A stretch of DNA of 64,000 nt. Origin: Plectrocnemia conspersa. Its lineage: Eukaryota > Arthropoda > Insecta > Trichoptera > Polycentropodidae. Every line of letters starts with the position of its first letter. The first letter of the stretch is position 1. The stretch lies in contig VTFK01000594.1 in NCBI GenBank assembly GCA_009617715.1, positions 1-64,000 on the forward strand, written 5' to 3'. The position numbers were made by a program, and so were the translations under genes. This document shows positions 1 through 11,755 of this stretch, one piece after another. The notes beneath the pieces are model-generated. The model made no database searches. It saw only the letters and a program-made list of their open reading frames with translations, and was not told the DNA's origin.

Positions 1-1354
1 GTTTGGCCAGATTCAAGTAATTCGTAATGCACAATTTCTTTGCAGTCCTACAATATAAACAATATTTTTTTACGTTTAGTTCGGGCTTCGGGGTAGATTT
101 GCCTACCTGATTTTTAGATAAATTGTTCTACAACACCCATTTCTTGTCTCTGGTTACCATATGATCGAGAAAAGGTGACTTGGTTTCAAGAACCAGAAAC
201 TCTGATCTGTTTTCTACGTGTAAAACCCATACATCTCCAGGCCTTTCCAATGTCTTTGAACTGTTTTGTATGTGTAGTTTAGTTTTTCGGCAAGCTAATT
301 AATAGTTATTAAAATATCATAAGTTAACTTTTATAAACAATACTTTTATTTGGAATATATCTACATTATGCATATGTACATACAAAAATCAGTAACTTTT
401 CAGAACTTCAAATGTAATTTTCTAAGTGCTTAACTTAAAACTACTTCTTTGCTTAAATATAATATCTAGTTTCATTAACTTATTTTTATAATATTTTTTT
501 TATTTAATAATAATAAAAAGTTATTGAGTCATTTTTTTCCTAATTTTCATTTAATTTTAATATTTTACAATGATTTGTTACAAATATAGATTTGCTTGAT
601 ATATTTTATTTTTTAATAAATTAAACTGTAATAAATATTAAATGTCACAGAGGATTATATATATTTATTTATTTAGCTAGTATATATTATTGTTCAATCA
701 ATAAACAAATTTAATCACAACATAGATATAAAATAAATATAATATAAAAAAATACTTGAAATATATAATTTATTTTTATTTTTTCCAAGTATTATAATTT
801 ATTTTTAATGCGGTAATTTTTATTATTTTTTTTATCTACAAATACTTATAAATAATTTATTTTTAACCATATTTCTAATATGCTTTTAATTCATTATTTT
901 AAATTATCTACAACTTCCTTTAACGTTATCACCTATGCAATAAATTAAAGTGTCGTCTGCAAACAGATGTATTTTACATTTTTTTATTAAGAATAATATC
1001 ATTAATATATATTATAAACAGCAATGAAAATATGAAAATATTAGTCACCATTACATTCACAATAATTGAACTGTTTATTATTTGATTGCACGAATAAAAA
1101 TTTTATTTTTCAATAATAATAAAACGTTTCTTAGACAAAATACCATTTAATTTATTCTATGACAAATAAAATCAAAGATTGTCATTGCTTTTTTTTTGAG
1201 AATATCTTTTACGATACTTCAAATAACAAAATATCCAACTATAATTATCTTGAACACACAAATTTTACACCGGAAGTTGTCACTAGTTCAGTAAATTGCG
1301 TTGATTGTTACTTCTCTGTGATGTCACGATTGCTAAAACAATTTTCCCAAATTT
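1..1354. other. AT-rich noncoding stretch
   Basis: Very AT-rich sequence with homopolymer runs. I see no splice-bounded coding exon, RNA gene or recognisable transposon end. The short open frame at 1159-1416 has a low-complexity Phe-rich tail and looks like chance. Confidence 0.6.
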
Positions 1355-1585
1355 CTATTTCGTCAAAAGGTGCCGCGCCTCTGTCGCTCTTGTTCTTCTT
1401 CTTTCTCTTTGATTAGATTGAATGTCGGAAAATAGTTTTCGCAACTCAAAAGCATTACTACTTTCGACGCTTAATTTAATTTGCAGCGAAGCTTTTTTCT
1501 CAGTAACCGACAGTGGAGTCGATAACGGGGTGCTGAGGACCCCTGCAAGCGACTTGATCGCTGGGGCTGGACCCCCTTGGCTCAT
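1355..1585 (-). other. unrecognised 76-codon open frame
   Basis: This minus-strand frame lies in a locally GC-richer patch (about 1370-1590). The predicted peptide starts with Ser/Gly/Pro-rich sequence, then has a charged stretch rich in Arg and Glu. I recognise no family. It could be a fragment of a retroelement 5' ORF, an exon of an unassigned gene, or chance. The base composition differs from the flanks, which is the only reason to list it. Confidence 0.15.
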
Positions 1586-1973
1586 CCCCTAAAACTCTCA
1601 TAAGTCAAGTAAACATATTAAAACAATAAAATTTGTCAGTTAGCTTGTTTGCGTTTGAATATAACTTATTTTTAAAGCTTGGTGAATTAATGAGTCTTCA
1701 CATTTTCTCACTTGTAAGTACTTTAAATTCTGACATAGAGACCCAGCTTAAGCCCCGTATCCACTTATTGTGTGTCCACGCAACTTATAGTGACACGATA
1801 TGAGCTGATAAATTAATGCTCTTCATAAATAGTAAGCAAATATAACCTTACTCAACGTCAAAGAGAACTTTATTTTAAGTTTAACTCTAATGTTTGGATT
1901 TCAAAAAAATAATTAAAATTATGATTTCTGATAATCACCGAACATGTTGCCAATGTTGCGTTTTACTCTGAAT

Positions 1974-2773
1974 TTAACACATTGAATACTGGGCATTATT
2001 CCTAAAAATGGAGCCGTGCGGCGGGGATTATTTGCGAAAATTAGGATACAAACTTATTTTTTTTAAAACATCGTAACTCTTTAATTAGTCAACGTTTTAA
2101 CGTCAAATTTTAAAAACAGATTTATGATGATCGGTTTTTTGTATTTGCAATGATAAAATCAGTAAACTTTAAACTGTGGATCGCGTACCAATAAAATAAA
2201 ATACAATTTTTAGTTTAGAATAACCAAATATATATATTTTTGAATAAAAACAATAAAGATAATAATAAAATGATGATAAAATACTGTTGTATATAATAAA
2301 AACCGAAAATATCTAATTTTGTGACCTATACAATCAATTCAAAATTTTTAACACTTGACGGTCAAGTTACGCAGCGATATTTGCACGACACCCAACTGTC
2401 CAATTTCGAACAAACGTAACGTTTGCCTATGGCTAAATGTAATCTTTTATTGTTTATGTATTATTATTTCATATTTCTGTTATAATTTATGTATTATTTT
2501 TTATATAGTATATTTAATATAATTAAAAATTATCAGTGATTCTAAACATTTTATTGCTTTAATATTATATATTTACCACTTTTTGTATTTTTACCACACG
2601 GTACGCCGCAATGTGTTAAAATAATGAAAAACGCGCACTTACTGTATACTTCGCATCCAATAAAGACCACCAATGTGCTTGGATAGTTACACAAATTAAA
2701 ATTCTAATTTTTGCAAATAATCCCCGCCGCACGCTCCATTTTTAGGAATAATGCCCGGTATTAAATGTGTTGG
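1974..2773. mobile_element. piggyBac-like MITE, element A
   Basis: A TTAA at 1974-1977 is followed by CACATTGAATACTGGGC. The reverse complement of about 2695-2769 gives CACATTTAATACCGGGC, and pairing continues inward for roughly 65-70 bases through a GC-rich patch containing GGCGGGGATTATTTG. The right flank reads TTGG instead of TTAA, so that target site may have mutated. There is no transposase frame inside, so this is a nonautonomous element. The TTAA plus CAC end is typical of piggyBac-derived elements; the family assignment is inference. Confidence 0.6.
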
Positions 2774-3437
2774 TAATTGAAAACATGTTGAGAACAGTTT
2801 ATTTAATTTGAACAGATCGGGATCATTTCAGGTCCAAATATTATAAAATATCACATTTGGGATTGATGAATCTGCATTTAAATGCCCACGATACCTCTAC
2901 ATACATATATATAACAGAAAATAATGATAAATAAAAAACATTATATATTATATTATAAAAATATGAATTTGATTTACTGTAATTTATTTCTTAGAAAATA
3001 GTATCAATAAATGAAGGAGTACGAAATAAATAAGCATTACAAAAATATTTTGTAAACCTAACAAAATATAATAATGCAAAAAGTTGTAAAATAAATTAAC
3101 GCAATTAAAAGTTGAGAATCACTGATTATTTTTTTATAATGCTTCGGGTTGATAATATGTACTTAGATATTAGGTCTAGCTCAACATTTCTTTTTTTTAT
3201 GCGGCTACCTTTGAATATTTTGGGTTTTTTGTGATTTTGTAGATAAGAATTTCAAGAAACATATCTCTAAAAAAATTACCATCTTTACCTGAATCAAACC
3301 GATAAGGTGGGGTTTTTCGTTAACATTTTTTTTTTTTAACAGCGTGCGCTTAGCCTAACGGAAACGTTACATTTGTTCGAAATGGACGGTTGGGTGTCTT
3401 GCGAATATCGCCGCGTAAATCGACCGTTAAGTGTTAA
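2348..3437. mobile_element. piggyBac-like MITE, element B
   Basis: TTAA at 2348-2351 is followed by CACTTGACGGTCAAGTTACG. The right end, read on the minus strand from 3433, gives CACTTAACGGTCGATTTACG and is bounded by TTAA at 3434-3437. The inverted repeats pair over about 95 bases with scattered mismatches. No coding capacity is seen. Its left end lies inside element A, and the right end of A lies inside B, so this is not simple nesting. A third lone end of the same style (…GCCGCAATGTG then TTAA at 2616-2619) lies between them. Confidence 0.65.
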
Positions 3438-3750
3438 AAATTAATTAAATATATTTATATATTATTGATATGTGATTCGCAATTTGGTATTGAGTGATTT
3501 CACTATTTCTAATAAATAATATTTGAGATAATTCCATAGAAAAAAATTGTATATATATATATGTAAACATACATCTTGAAACGAATTTATTTTACCCGAG
3601 TTTTGAGCCTCTGGAATTTAGAATTTCTACTTTTTTGAACTATTTTTAGTTAATATAATATTAGTTTTATCTGTAGGTAAATCCCTAAATAAATACGTTA
3701 CAGTAAATACGCAGTTTACGTGGGTTTTTTTCGTATGAAGTTAAAATGAC

Positions 3751-3818
3751 GAAACGCACAAATTTGTGCACACCGACGCAACGGAAGGTTTCTGAAACGC
3801 ACAAATTTGTGCACACCG
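3751..3818. repeat. two copies of a 25-bp repeat with palindromic core
   Basis: The identical 25-mer GAAACGCACAAATTTGTGC plus ACACCG occurs at 3751-3775 and 3794-3818, 43 bp apart. Each copy contains the 14-bp perfect palindrome GCACAAATTTGTGC. It may be a transposon subterminal repeat or a protein-binding site; nothing in the sequence decides between them. Confidence 0.7.
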
Positions 3819-6800
3819 TACGCAATGAGTTTTAATTAACCGTTAGTTGAAACAGGTAAATTTAGTCAATCATTAATGACTGATACAATAATATTTATAG
3901 CTCTAATACATCATGTAGAGAAAAAATATTTTAAAATCGCATATTACTCTTGATAAACTTTATGTTAAATATGCTAATTTTATTTCACGCTCTTAAGCCT
4001 TAAATACTGCTGAAACACGAAAAATTATGAAATTATACAACGTTTCAACGAGTTCGTGGTCTAACTCGACGCAAACTATTTCGATCATTTCTATGAATTT
4101 TTGTTAAGTTGTACAATAGATTTTTCCTTTATTTGACCGAAAGATTTTATATTGTTTATTTAGTAATATTCCGAGATTATTCCAATGAATTTTCCACATT
4201 TCTTATTATGTTATAAAAAGCATTAATAATATTTTTATTTGCGAATTGATTTTTCACTACTTTGCTCGAATTGATCAAAAATATTATTGACTGTTTTTAC
4301 AAAATTGTTAATGAAGTTGTAATCCAAATTTGAGCTCACGTTCTATTCCATCTAAAATATGATAAAAATGAATGATAATTCTCAATCCACCGCCTTAACT
4401 GTTCCGTTGATCAAGTGGATACCTTCCAGTTCGGAATATAGAAGCACCCCCGAATCATATGCTTGAAGACATTTTTTGACAACGGATTGCGTTATTATTA
4501 TTCAAACTAAAACAAACCAGCTTTTGGTCAATTGTTCTATTTCATGCGTGAAAGATTTTTGGCAGGTATGTAAATATATACATTCCCTTGTCTAAGTCAC
4601 ATATTATGGTTTCCATATTTATTTTAAATTTAAAGTTGCTTTACGCCAATCACGTGATTTTCATTTTTCATCCATAATTCATTGCACCTATTTCGGCATT
4701 TTACTAAAAAAGTCTTTGAACTAGCGATGTATGAATCTCAATACTAATATTGAAAGCTCTAACCCACATTGGTACGTAAAATGAAAATACATAGCGGAGA
4801 ACATAACAAGTTAATACAGCTCTTAATTAAACTGCATTTACGATGTAGATAAAAACATGCCTGATTGTGGATACGCAACAAGTGGATATCTGCCTTTACT
4901 TAAGATTTGAAGTGTACTCTTCCTCTCTCGTTTCGCATAGGTTATAGCTATATAATATATTGTAGAATTCGATTTCAATTTCCCCCTCCATACGCATCGC
5001 TAGAAATGAAATCGATCGCCTTTTCCGTCATTATTTTCACAATGGCAACACCCTTCAGTGGGAATTTGAATTTAAAAATGCATGCATTGGTAGTTCGCAG
5101 TTAAAGCGCGTCAAATTATATTGTCGCTATATTGCGGATAAAGAAACTCGAGGCGGCGGATATAGGGGCGGGGTAGGAAACCGGATATCGCCCGCGTATA
5201 TTGATGTTGTGTTTGTTTTCGCGTCGGCAGTTTTTTGTGCCTCGGCACCATGGTGGACCGTATCCAGTTACCGACGCCCAACTTGGATTTTTTTACTCGG
5301 CAAAAAAATATTACCTTTTCGTCGGTAAAAGCAATCTATTGGCGCTTTGGGCGGTGATTGTTAAACTTATTCTATTCGATTTTTTAATACGGTAAAAAAT
5401 ATTTTTTTCGATTAGTTTTTTTGAATTGGATTTTACTACTAAGTATTCTTAATGGTATATATTTATTTTTTTCATGGTTAGTATGTATAATAGTTATGTT
5501 TATTAATTAAATAAATGTAGTCTATAGTATATTTTCCCTTCTGCTCAATACATTTTAATGTAACCTATTGTAAACACATGACGATATACCATCGCTTGTA
5601 AAAAATAAAATGGCGGCTGACATTTCCATGTCCTTTCGATGATCAAATAATTAGAGTACGCCTTTATTGAATTCATTCGGCTCGTTGACATTCATGATCG
5701 AGAAGTTATTAAAGTGCGGGGAGCCGTTCTGGCGGCGGAATGGCATTATGTCAGCCTTTCTCGAGGCGAAAATGCCAGCGGCTGCCTACTTTTCATTTGC
5801 TATACACTAGTAAAATATAAAGTTCATGAAGCTGACTGCTAAATGAATTGTTGAATTGAAAATTCGTCAAATAATATATGGTAAAAATTCTATTATTATC
5901 AACATTTTACCCATCTGTTGCTATTTTGTTTTAAATTTTTTAAGGAAATTTAGAGCAATCTTAAATGAAAATAGAGTCAGTTGTTTTGTTTGCCACAACT
6001 CATAGCAATGCGAGTAAAATTATTGCCATGTTTATCTGTCGGTTTGAAAGGTCCGTTTTTCTGTTTTCAAATGTTTTATAGACTCTGAATTTCGCATTCT
6101 TTCTAGAGTCTCTGTCCATCTTAGTCTTTGCGATTTATAAATACTGGTATTTTGTCATGCTTAGTCAGCTTGTGATTCATTCTGATGTTATTTTTTATAA
6201 AATCCAAATATGTTTTATATTTTATAATCGCTTTTAAAGCATCTGCTTTTATTCGGGATTAAAGTAGCGAAAGTTCTCCTTCTTACTTTTGCGTTTCACC
6301 GTAAGTACCCATTGGTTCCACTTAGGTAGATTTTGCTGCCAAAGGTGTGACTTTGAAATACATACTGATCGCGTAAAGTCTTTGCGCTGAATTATTCAGA
6401 TTTGTATTATTCTCGGTTGTGATTTTTTGTGTAACAGCTGAGACTTGTCTGAAAGATGTGTTCTCGCGATGTTCTATATAGACGGTTCGCTGGTTCCTTG
6501 TGTTGATGCAGTCTTCTGACATTAACGCTTCTCTCTACTCTGCTTTCTGCGAATTTTGCGTTTTACCGCGCCACTAACGGCAGCAAATGTCATATTGGAC
6601 TTGCGATACAATTGCATCGTTCATGTGTTCACGTCATTACAAATAGAATGGGTCAAAGTAACTGTTGAAGAAGAGCAATATTGAAAAGCTTAACAACAAT
6701 ACTCAAGGTAGAATTTTTTTTGCCTACCGCGCGTACTCAAAATAGTAGTTTTTCGATGGTATATGGAAGATATTAATGTTGAGACGGTTTATTATATATG

Positions 6801-8375
6801 GGTAGTCTTTTGCAATATTTTAATTATTAACACAGATTTTTTACGGTGCAGAGATCTCTTCGATTGTTTGTATAAGAAACAGTACGTTTGAGGGTTTGCT
6901 CAGACATGATGTTTTGTTTGTTTTAGAAATAGCGGTAGGTGATCAACAGGTGTAACGATTTTATTAGAATTTGCGTCTTATATAATCAAACTTGCGATAC
7001 GGTATTAGCCCAGAATTGGTATATTTTAATTTTGATATAACTCGATTTTTCTGATGAAAGCTCCCAAATTCGGCTAAATAATTTCCGCTATTTTCAATAG
7101 CTAGACAATAAATTTCTTTCTTTGTTCCAGTGGGCGGCTGGTTTTGTTGAGCTCTCTCTCAATAACGTATTAAAGACATTGCTATTCCGGATGCCGGGTA
7201 ATTCATCTGACGAAGCGAGGGCTAAAATTATAATGTTTCCGCAGTTCGACTAACGATTGCGATTTAATATATAGTGTCAATGCACCTGGATTTACAACCC
7301 GTCTAGAGGTATTGATTACTGTTATTCCAGGCAAAGTATATTATTGTTATTAGGTGTTCAATATTATTTCCTGAGTATTAACGCTATTTGGTGCGTGAGA
7401 TCTGTCTTCAGCTGGCGTAAAATCGCGATGTTGTTTTATTTTATTTTTTTGTTGTTTGAAATTATCGCTTTAAATTAGTTAACGAATTTATAATAAATTG
7501 TTATTGGCACGAGATTGGTTAAAACACCTACGGTGCATTTATTTTACATTTCTAATCAGAATGCTTTATTTTGCTATTTATATTTATATCATCAGCGTAC
7601 TACTTTGAATAATGTCGGTTTCCTAATACAAGGTTAAATATTACTGTTAATGGTGAATCCTTTGATCGAGAGATTTAACATTCGTCGACCATTTGTCTCT
7701 TCTAGAGTAATTTTCATTGAGTCACTTGGAATAAATTATTTATATTGATATAACTTTTAATGACTTATCTATTGTCTATCAATGACAATAATGTTGATAA
7801 TGAATAGTATAATTGTCTGTATTATTGGTCAATAATGGAACTATATATTTGGTCGAAAAAACATACATTGTTTATAATGTTTGTCAATGGCTGGTTTGAT
7901 TTATATAATGAGGTATATTAACTTAGACCTTTCATGCGATTTTTTTTGGAAGAATATCCTTAAAATTAATACGATGGGAGCCGATAGTTCCCACTTTTAC
8001 TTTACCTAGCAATTTAAATGCATAGTTTCTTTTTTTTGTCGTATGAGCGTATTAAAACAAGTCGAAACTCCAGTTTTCTTCACCAGTATTTTCAAGTTAA
8101 AAGCGACATTTAATTTTATCAAATTATTAATGAAACGTGTATTTTCCAAATCTCATATTTAAAATTGATGTAATGACCTTTAATCAAAAAATCATTTAAA
8201 GGTTCTGCTGGTTTTCATTTCATTTCTCGTTTTTCGACTAGTTCACACGTTATTATCATGTATTGTTAGTTTATTGACTACATCCATTATTCATTTTTTA
8301 ACTCTACTGTTATGGTTGGAAACGATGATTACGTCGGGTTGTTGTTTGCAAAGATTCGACATCAAAGAAAACTAA
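3819..8375. other. intergenic, no supported gene
   Basis: This is AT-rich sequence apart from two modestly GC-rich patches, about 5140-5300 and 5620-5780. The short open frames here lack homology and splice context. The GC patches could be promoter or 5' exon sequence of the AIFM3-like gene downstream, but I see no TATA box or start that would establish this. Confidence 0.5.
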
Positions 8376-9951
8376 ATGAAATCGTTTGATATTGGCGACG
8401 CCGGAAAGGTGCTAGTCGTACGTCAAGGAGGAACTTTATCGGCAATCGGTAACAAATTGCTCTCATTATGGAGCACCGTTGGTGTCGGAGCTTTAGGTCA
8501 AGCGAAGAGTCAGGTGTCCGTGGCAGCATGGAGCTTGTTTCAACATAAAACTGGGGATATTGAAGATTATCCTGGTTTGACTCATTGTCGTGTTATCAAG
8601 TGACCGTTATGGACGATGGACAATTGAAGGTATTCTAATCTTGATTTTAGATTGTTTTTATTCCGATATATAACATATTATTGACATTTTGCAGGTTAAA
8701 GCCAAAAAAATCTGGAACTTCAAGCTAACCGAAGAGTGAAGAAAATGACGAAGCGAAGTCATCAAGATGATACTGTTTACGTCTTGGTCGGTGGTGGTCC
8801 TTCCTCGGCCGCTTGCGCAGAAACGCTCCGCCAGAACAATTTCATGGGACGCATTATCATCGTCGGCAAGGAGAATACTTCACCGTACGATAGAGTGAAG
8901 ATATCACAAAGCCGATTCAGACATCACAAAACTGCAGTTAAGGAATGAAGAAATTTTACAGCAAGAAATGATATAGAAGTTATCAAAGGTATAGAAGTTG
9001 GTGAAAGTGGATTGCGACTCTAAAACAGTGAGACTTTCGACCCGAAACCGCTTGGAATTATATCTCTTTATTTAGCTGCCAGGTTGCAGATCGAGAATTG
9101 CCGATTGTTGTTGGCTTGTAAGAGGCTGCATTTAATTGGTCGTTTTCGGATGCTTTTGGATATCGATACTTTACAATTGGAGCTGGGGATTGGTAAAAGA
9201 TATTACGCGATCTTGGGAGGCGGTTTTCATTGGAATGGAAACTGCTGTTTTATTGCGTTGATAAAGCTCAAAGGTATCACTGTTGTCGCTTCGAAGAGAT
9301 GATGTTCCATTTCAATCAATATTTGCTTGGACATCTATACTTAATTTCTGGCGTTTGAAACATTATTCCCAATGTACTGATTTCAAAGACGAACAGCGCA
9401 TAGAAGTTCGTCGTTTGTTTCCGGTCATACGTACGATTGATTTGATTTTATAGAGAAGGATCGAAGGATCCGGTGTCGATGTCAACGAAGATGGTTCAGT
9501 ACCAGTGAATGATAAAATGCAGACGAATATCCAGGGTATTTTTGCCGGCGGTGATATAGCAAATGCTCCGGTGTATTCGCATGGCAAAAAAGCCGCTATT
9601 GGACATTTTGGCTTAGCTCATTATCACGGCAGGATAGCAGCTCTTAACATGTTGAATAAAAATGCGCCGTTGAAAGCTGTGCCGTTCTTCTGGACGGTGC
9701 TGTTCGGCAAATCGATCAGATATTGCGGCCATGGAAAATTTAACGATATACTGATCGATGGCGATCTTGAAGCTTTGAAGTTTGTCGCTTTTTACTTTGA
9801 CAAAGAAGATAAAGTTATTGCAATGGCTAGTTGTATGCGAGATCCTATTGTAGCACAGTTTGCTGAATATTTGAATCAAGGAAAGACTTTGCACCGTAAA
9901 GATTTGGACGGGGATATGTTTAGTTGGACGAAGAAAGTAGCTACGAATTGA
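8376..9951 (+). pseudogene. AIFM3-like (Rieske + FAD/NAD oxidoreductase) pseudogene
   Basis: AIFM3-type proteins carry an N-terminal Rieske [2Fe-2S] domain followed by an AIF-type flavin oxidoreductase domain. The 5' frame starts at 8376 and gives the Rieske beginning and the TGDIEDYPGL block. The Cys/His cluster region is read only after frame changes near 8456 and 8510. A GT-AG intron fits 8631-8694, so this is not a processed retrocopy. The nucleotide-binding motif LVGGGPSSAACAETL is in frame at 8736-8948, then more shifts follow. A second dinucleotide-binding motif at 9205-9250 is shifted by one base. From about 9463 to the stop at 9949-9951 the C-terminal domain is uninterrupted (AGGDIANAP, KAVPFFWTVLFGK). 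A poly(A) signal AATAAA lies at 10183-10188. The alternative is base-level assembly error, but the neighbouring spliced genes are intact. Confidence 0.8.
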
Positions 9952-11755
9952 AGATAAGATAGTATGCTTATTAAATACCTCTTTTGACAGTATTATTGTT
10001 AATTTGCATTGTTTATAGTGTGTTTAAAGGCCTAATCAACATATAAATGCCTTGACTATGGGATCAAGACATTACCAATGGATATATGAATTAATTGTAT
10101 TGAATTTCATTTAGAGTTTATAGTATAAGTTATTTAATATAATTATTGATATAATGTGACACGAGTTTATTTGAAATAAGTGAATAAAGCATAATTTAAG
10201 TTGAAGAGTATTGTTTTCATTGTATCTTTTAACGTTTCTCAAGAACTATGTAAACAAACTTTAACTTTATATACATAAAATCGTTTTTATTGACAAGTCA
10301 GTTAGTGACAATTTTGTAATGTAGATATAACTGTTAAACTATTATGTAAGAGCTAATGTAGATGTACTTTTAAATCATATTGCTCTCAGAAAACTTCCTT
10401 TAATGTTCAGATTTATCTCTGTGTGGATTATATGTAATCATATTGGATTATTGCTAATATAGTATTCGAGTAAAAGTGGGCAATTTATCACTGTTATATG
10501 TAATAGTGTTAAAGCAACATTGAGTCAATCTGCAAGGTGTTGTAGTGACCTGTCATCAAATGTATGTAGTTGGATTGAGTTGAGTCATTAAAACATTGTA
10601 TTTTCTCTATTTTGCTAATAAGCTTATGTGTTATTTTATCATTGTGAGAAAATAATGCAAAATTGTTGCAGATTCGATAACGCATCTAGCCAATTGAATA
10701 CTAAATTGAGTAAATGCTTCCTATTTAACTCAATTCCAGTGTATGTAATTTAGTATTGGACATTTCGAATTATTTCCTTTATATTATAACAGTAATTGTA
10801 TGGGTGGGGGATGTTTTCTTTATATTATAACTGCAAAAAATGTATGGGTATTAAGGATCGTCCTGGGCGGCACATACCCTAGCTACGCCACTGATTGTTG
10901 GTCAATTTTTGCCCCCCCGCCCTTGGAAAAAGCTGAAATGTCGTCCCTGAACACAAGACAGGCTACAAATGATGAATTCTTGCAGAAATATTATTTTTAT
11001 AGGCAAAATGTTTTCTTTATATTATAACAGTAATTACTCGAATGCAGATCATTAAACTTACGATTGTTAATCTTTCCTTGTCTGTGATGTGTAACGAGTA
11101 CACATTTCTTCTAATAATTTAAATATCCATATAAACATAATAAATATTGGGTTGGGATTTTAAGTATTCCTCCATACATTGAATAAAATAATAATAAGTA
11201 ATAATAATAACCACTCATCGACATAGTCGAGATATTTTGTCGAAAATCGAGGATAAATTCACCAATATAATCAAACGTACACATGTGTTACGAATTCTGA
11301 GATGCATTTTTGCAAACGGATACAACAGACACATGCAAACTGTCTATTTGTTTGTTTGTGCTGTTCAGCAATTAAATTTCACTTATATTAAATCACTAAT
11401 CTTTGCATGCGTATAGACTACACAGCACAGTAACGCATGGATTTATTTGTCACAGTAAGGGGAAAGGTTAACAAGATAATGATAAAAAATAACAAATTTA
11501 CAGTAATTCGACAGACTTATTTTTGGATTATAAAACTTATCTATACAACACAATGTATGAACAGTTGTGTTTGAAGAATTATGAAAAAGCAATAAGTACA
11601 TAAAATAATATTTATTTGGTGACTAAAAAACAGTATCATATCAAACATGCATCAATATAAATAAATAAATATAACATTCAATACATTTCCTCAAAATTGG
11701 TCGTCATTATATCACAAACGTGCAATTGAGTAACCTAATACAATGGACGAGAAGA
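9952..11755. other. intergenic between AIFM3-like and DNAJC22-like genes
   Basis: Apart from the AATAAA at 10183-10188 and the repeat-flanked insert at 10771-11036, this is AT-rich sequence without a supported gene. AATAAA on the minus strand at 11611-11616 is a plausible poly(A) signal for the DNAJC22-like gene. Confidence 0.55.
10771..11036. repeat. GC-richer insert between direct repeats
   Basis: The sequence TTTATATTATAACAGTAATT, preceded by TTTC or TTCC, occurs at about 10775-10798 and again at 11011-11034. A diverged third copy lies at about 10814-10835. Between the outer copies sits about 210 bp of distinctly GC-richer sequence including a C-run near 10910. It resembles a small insertion flanked by duplicated target, or a local tandem duplication. 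Confidence 0.45.
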
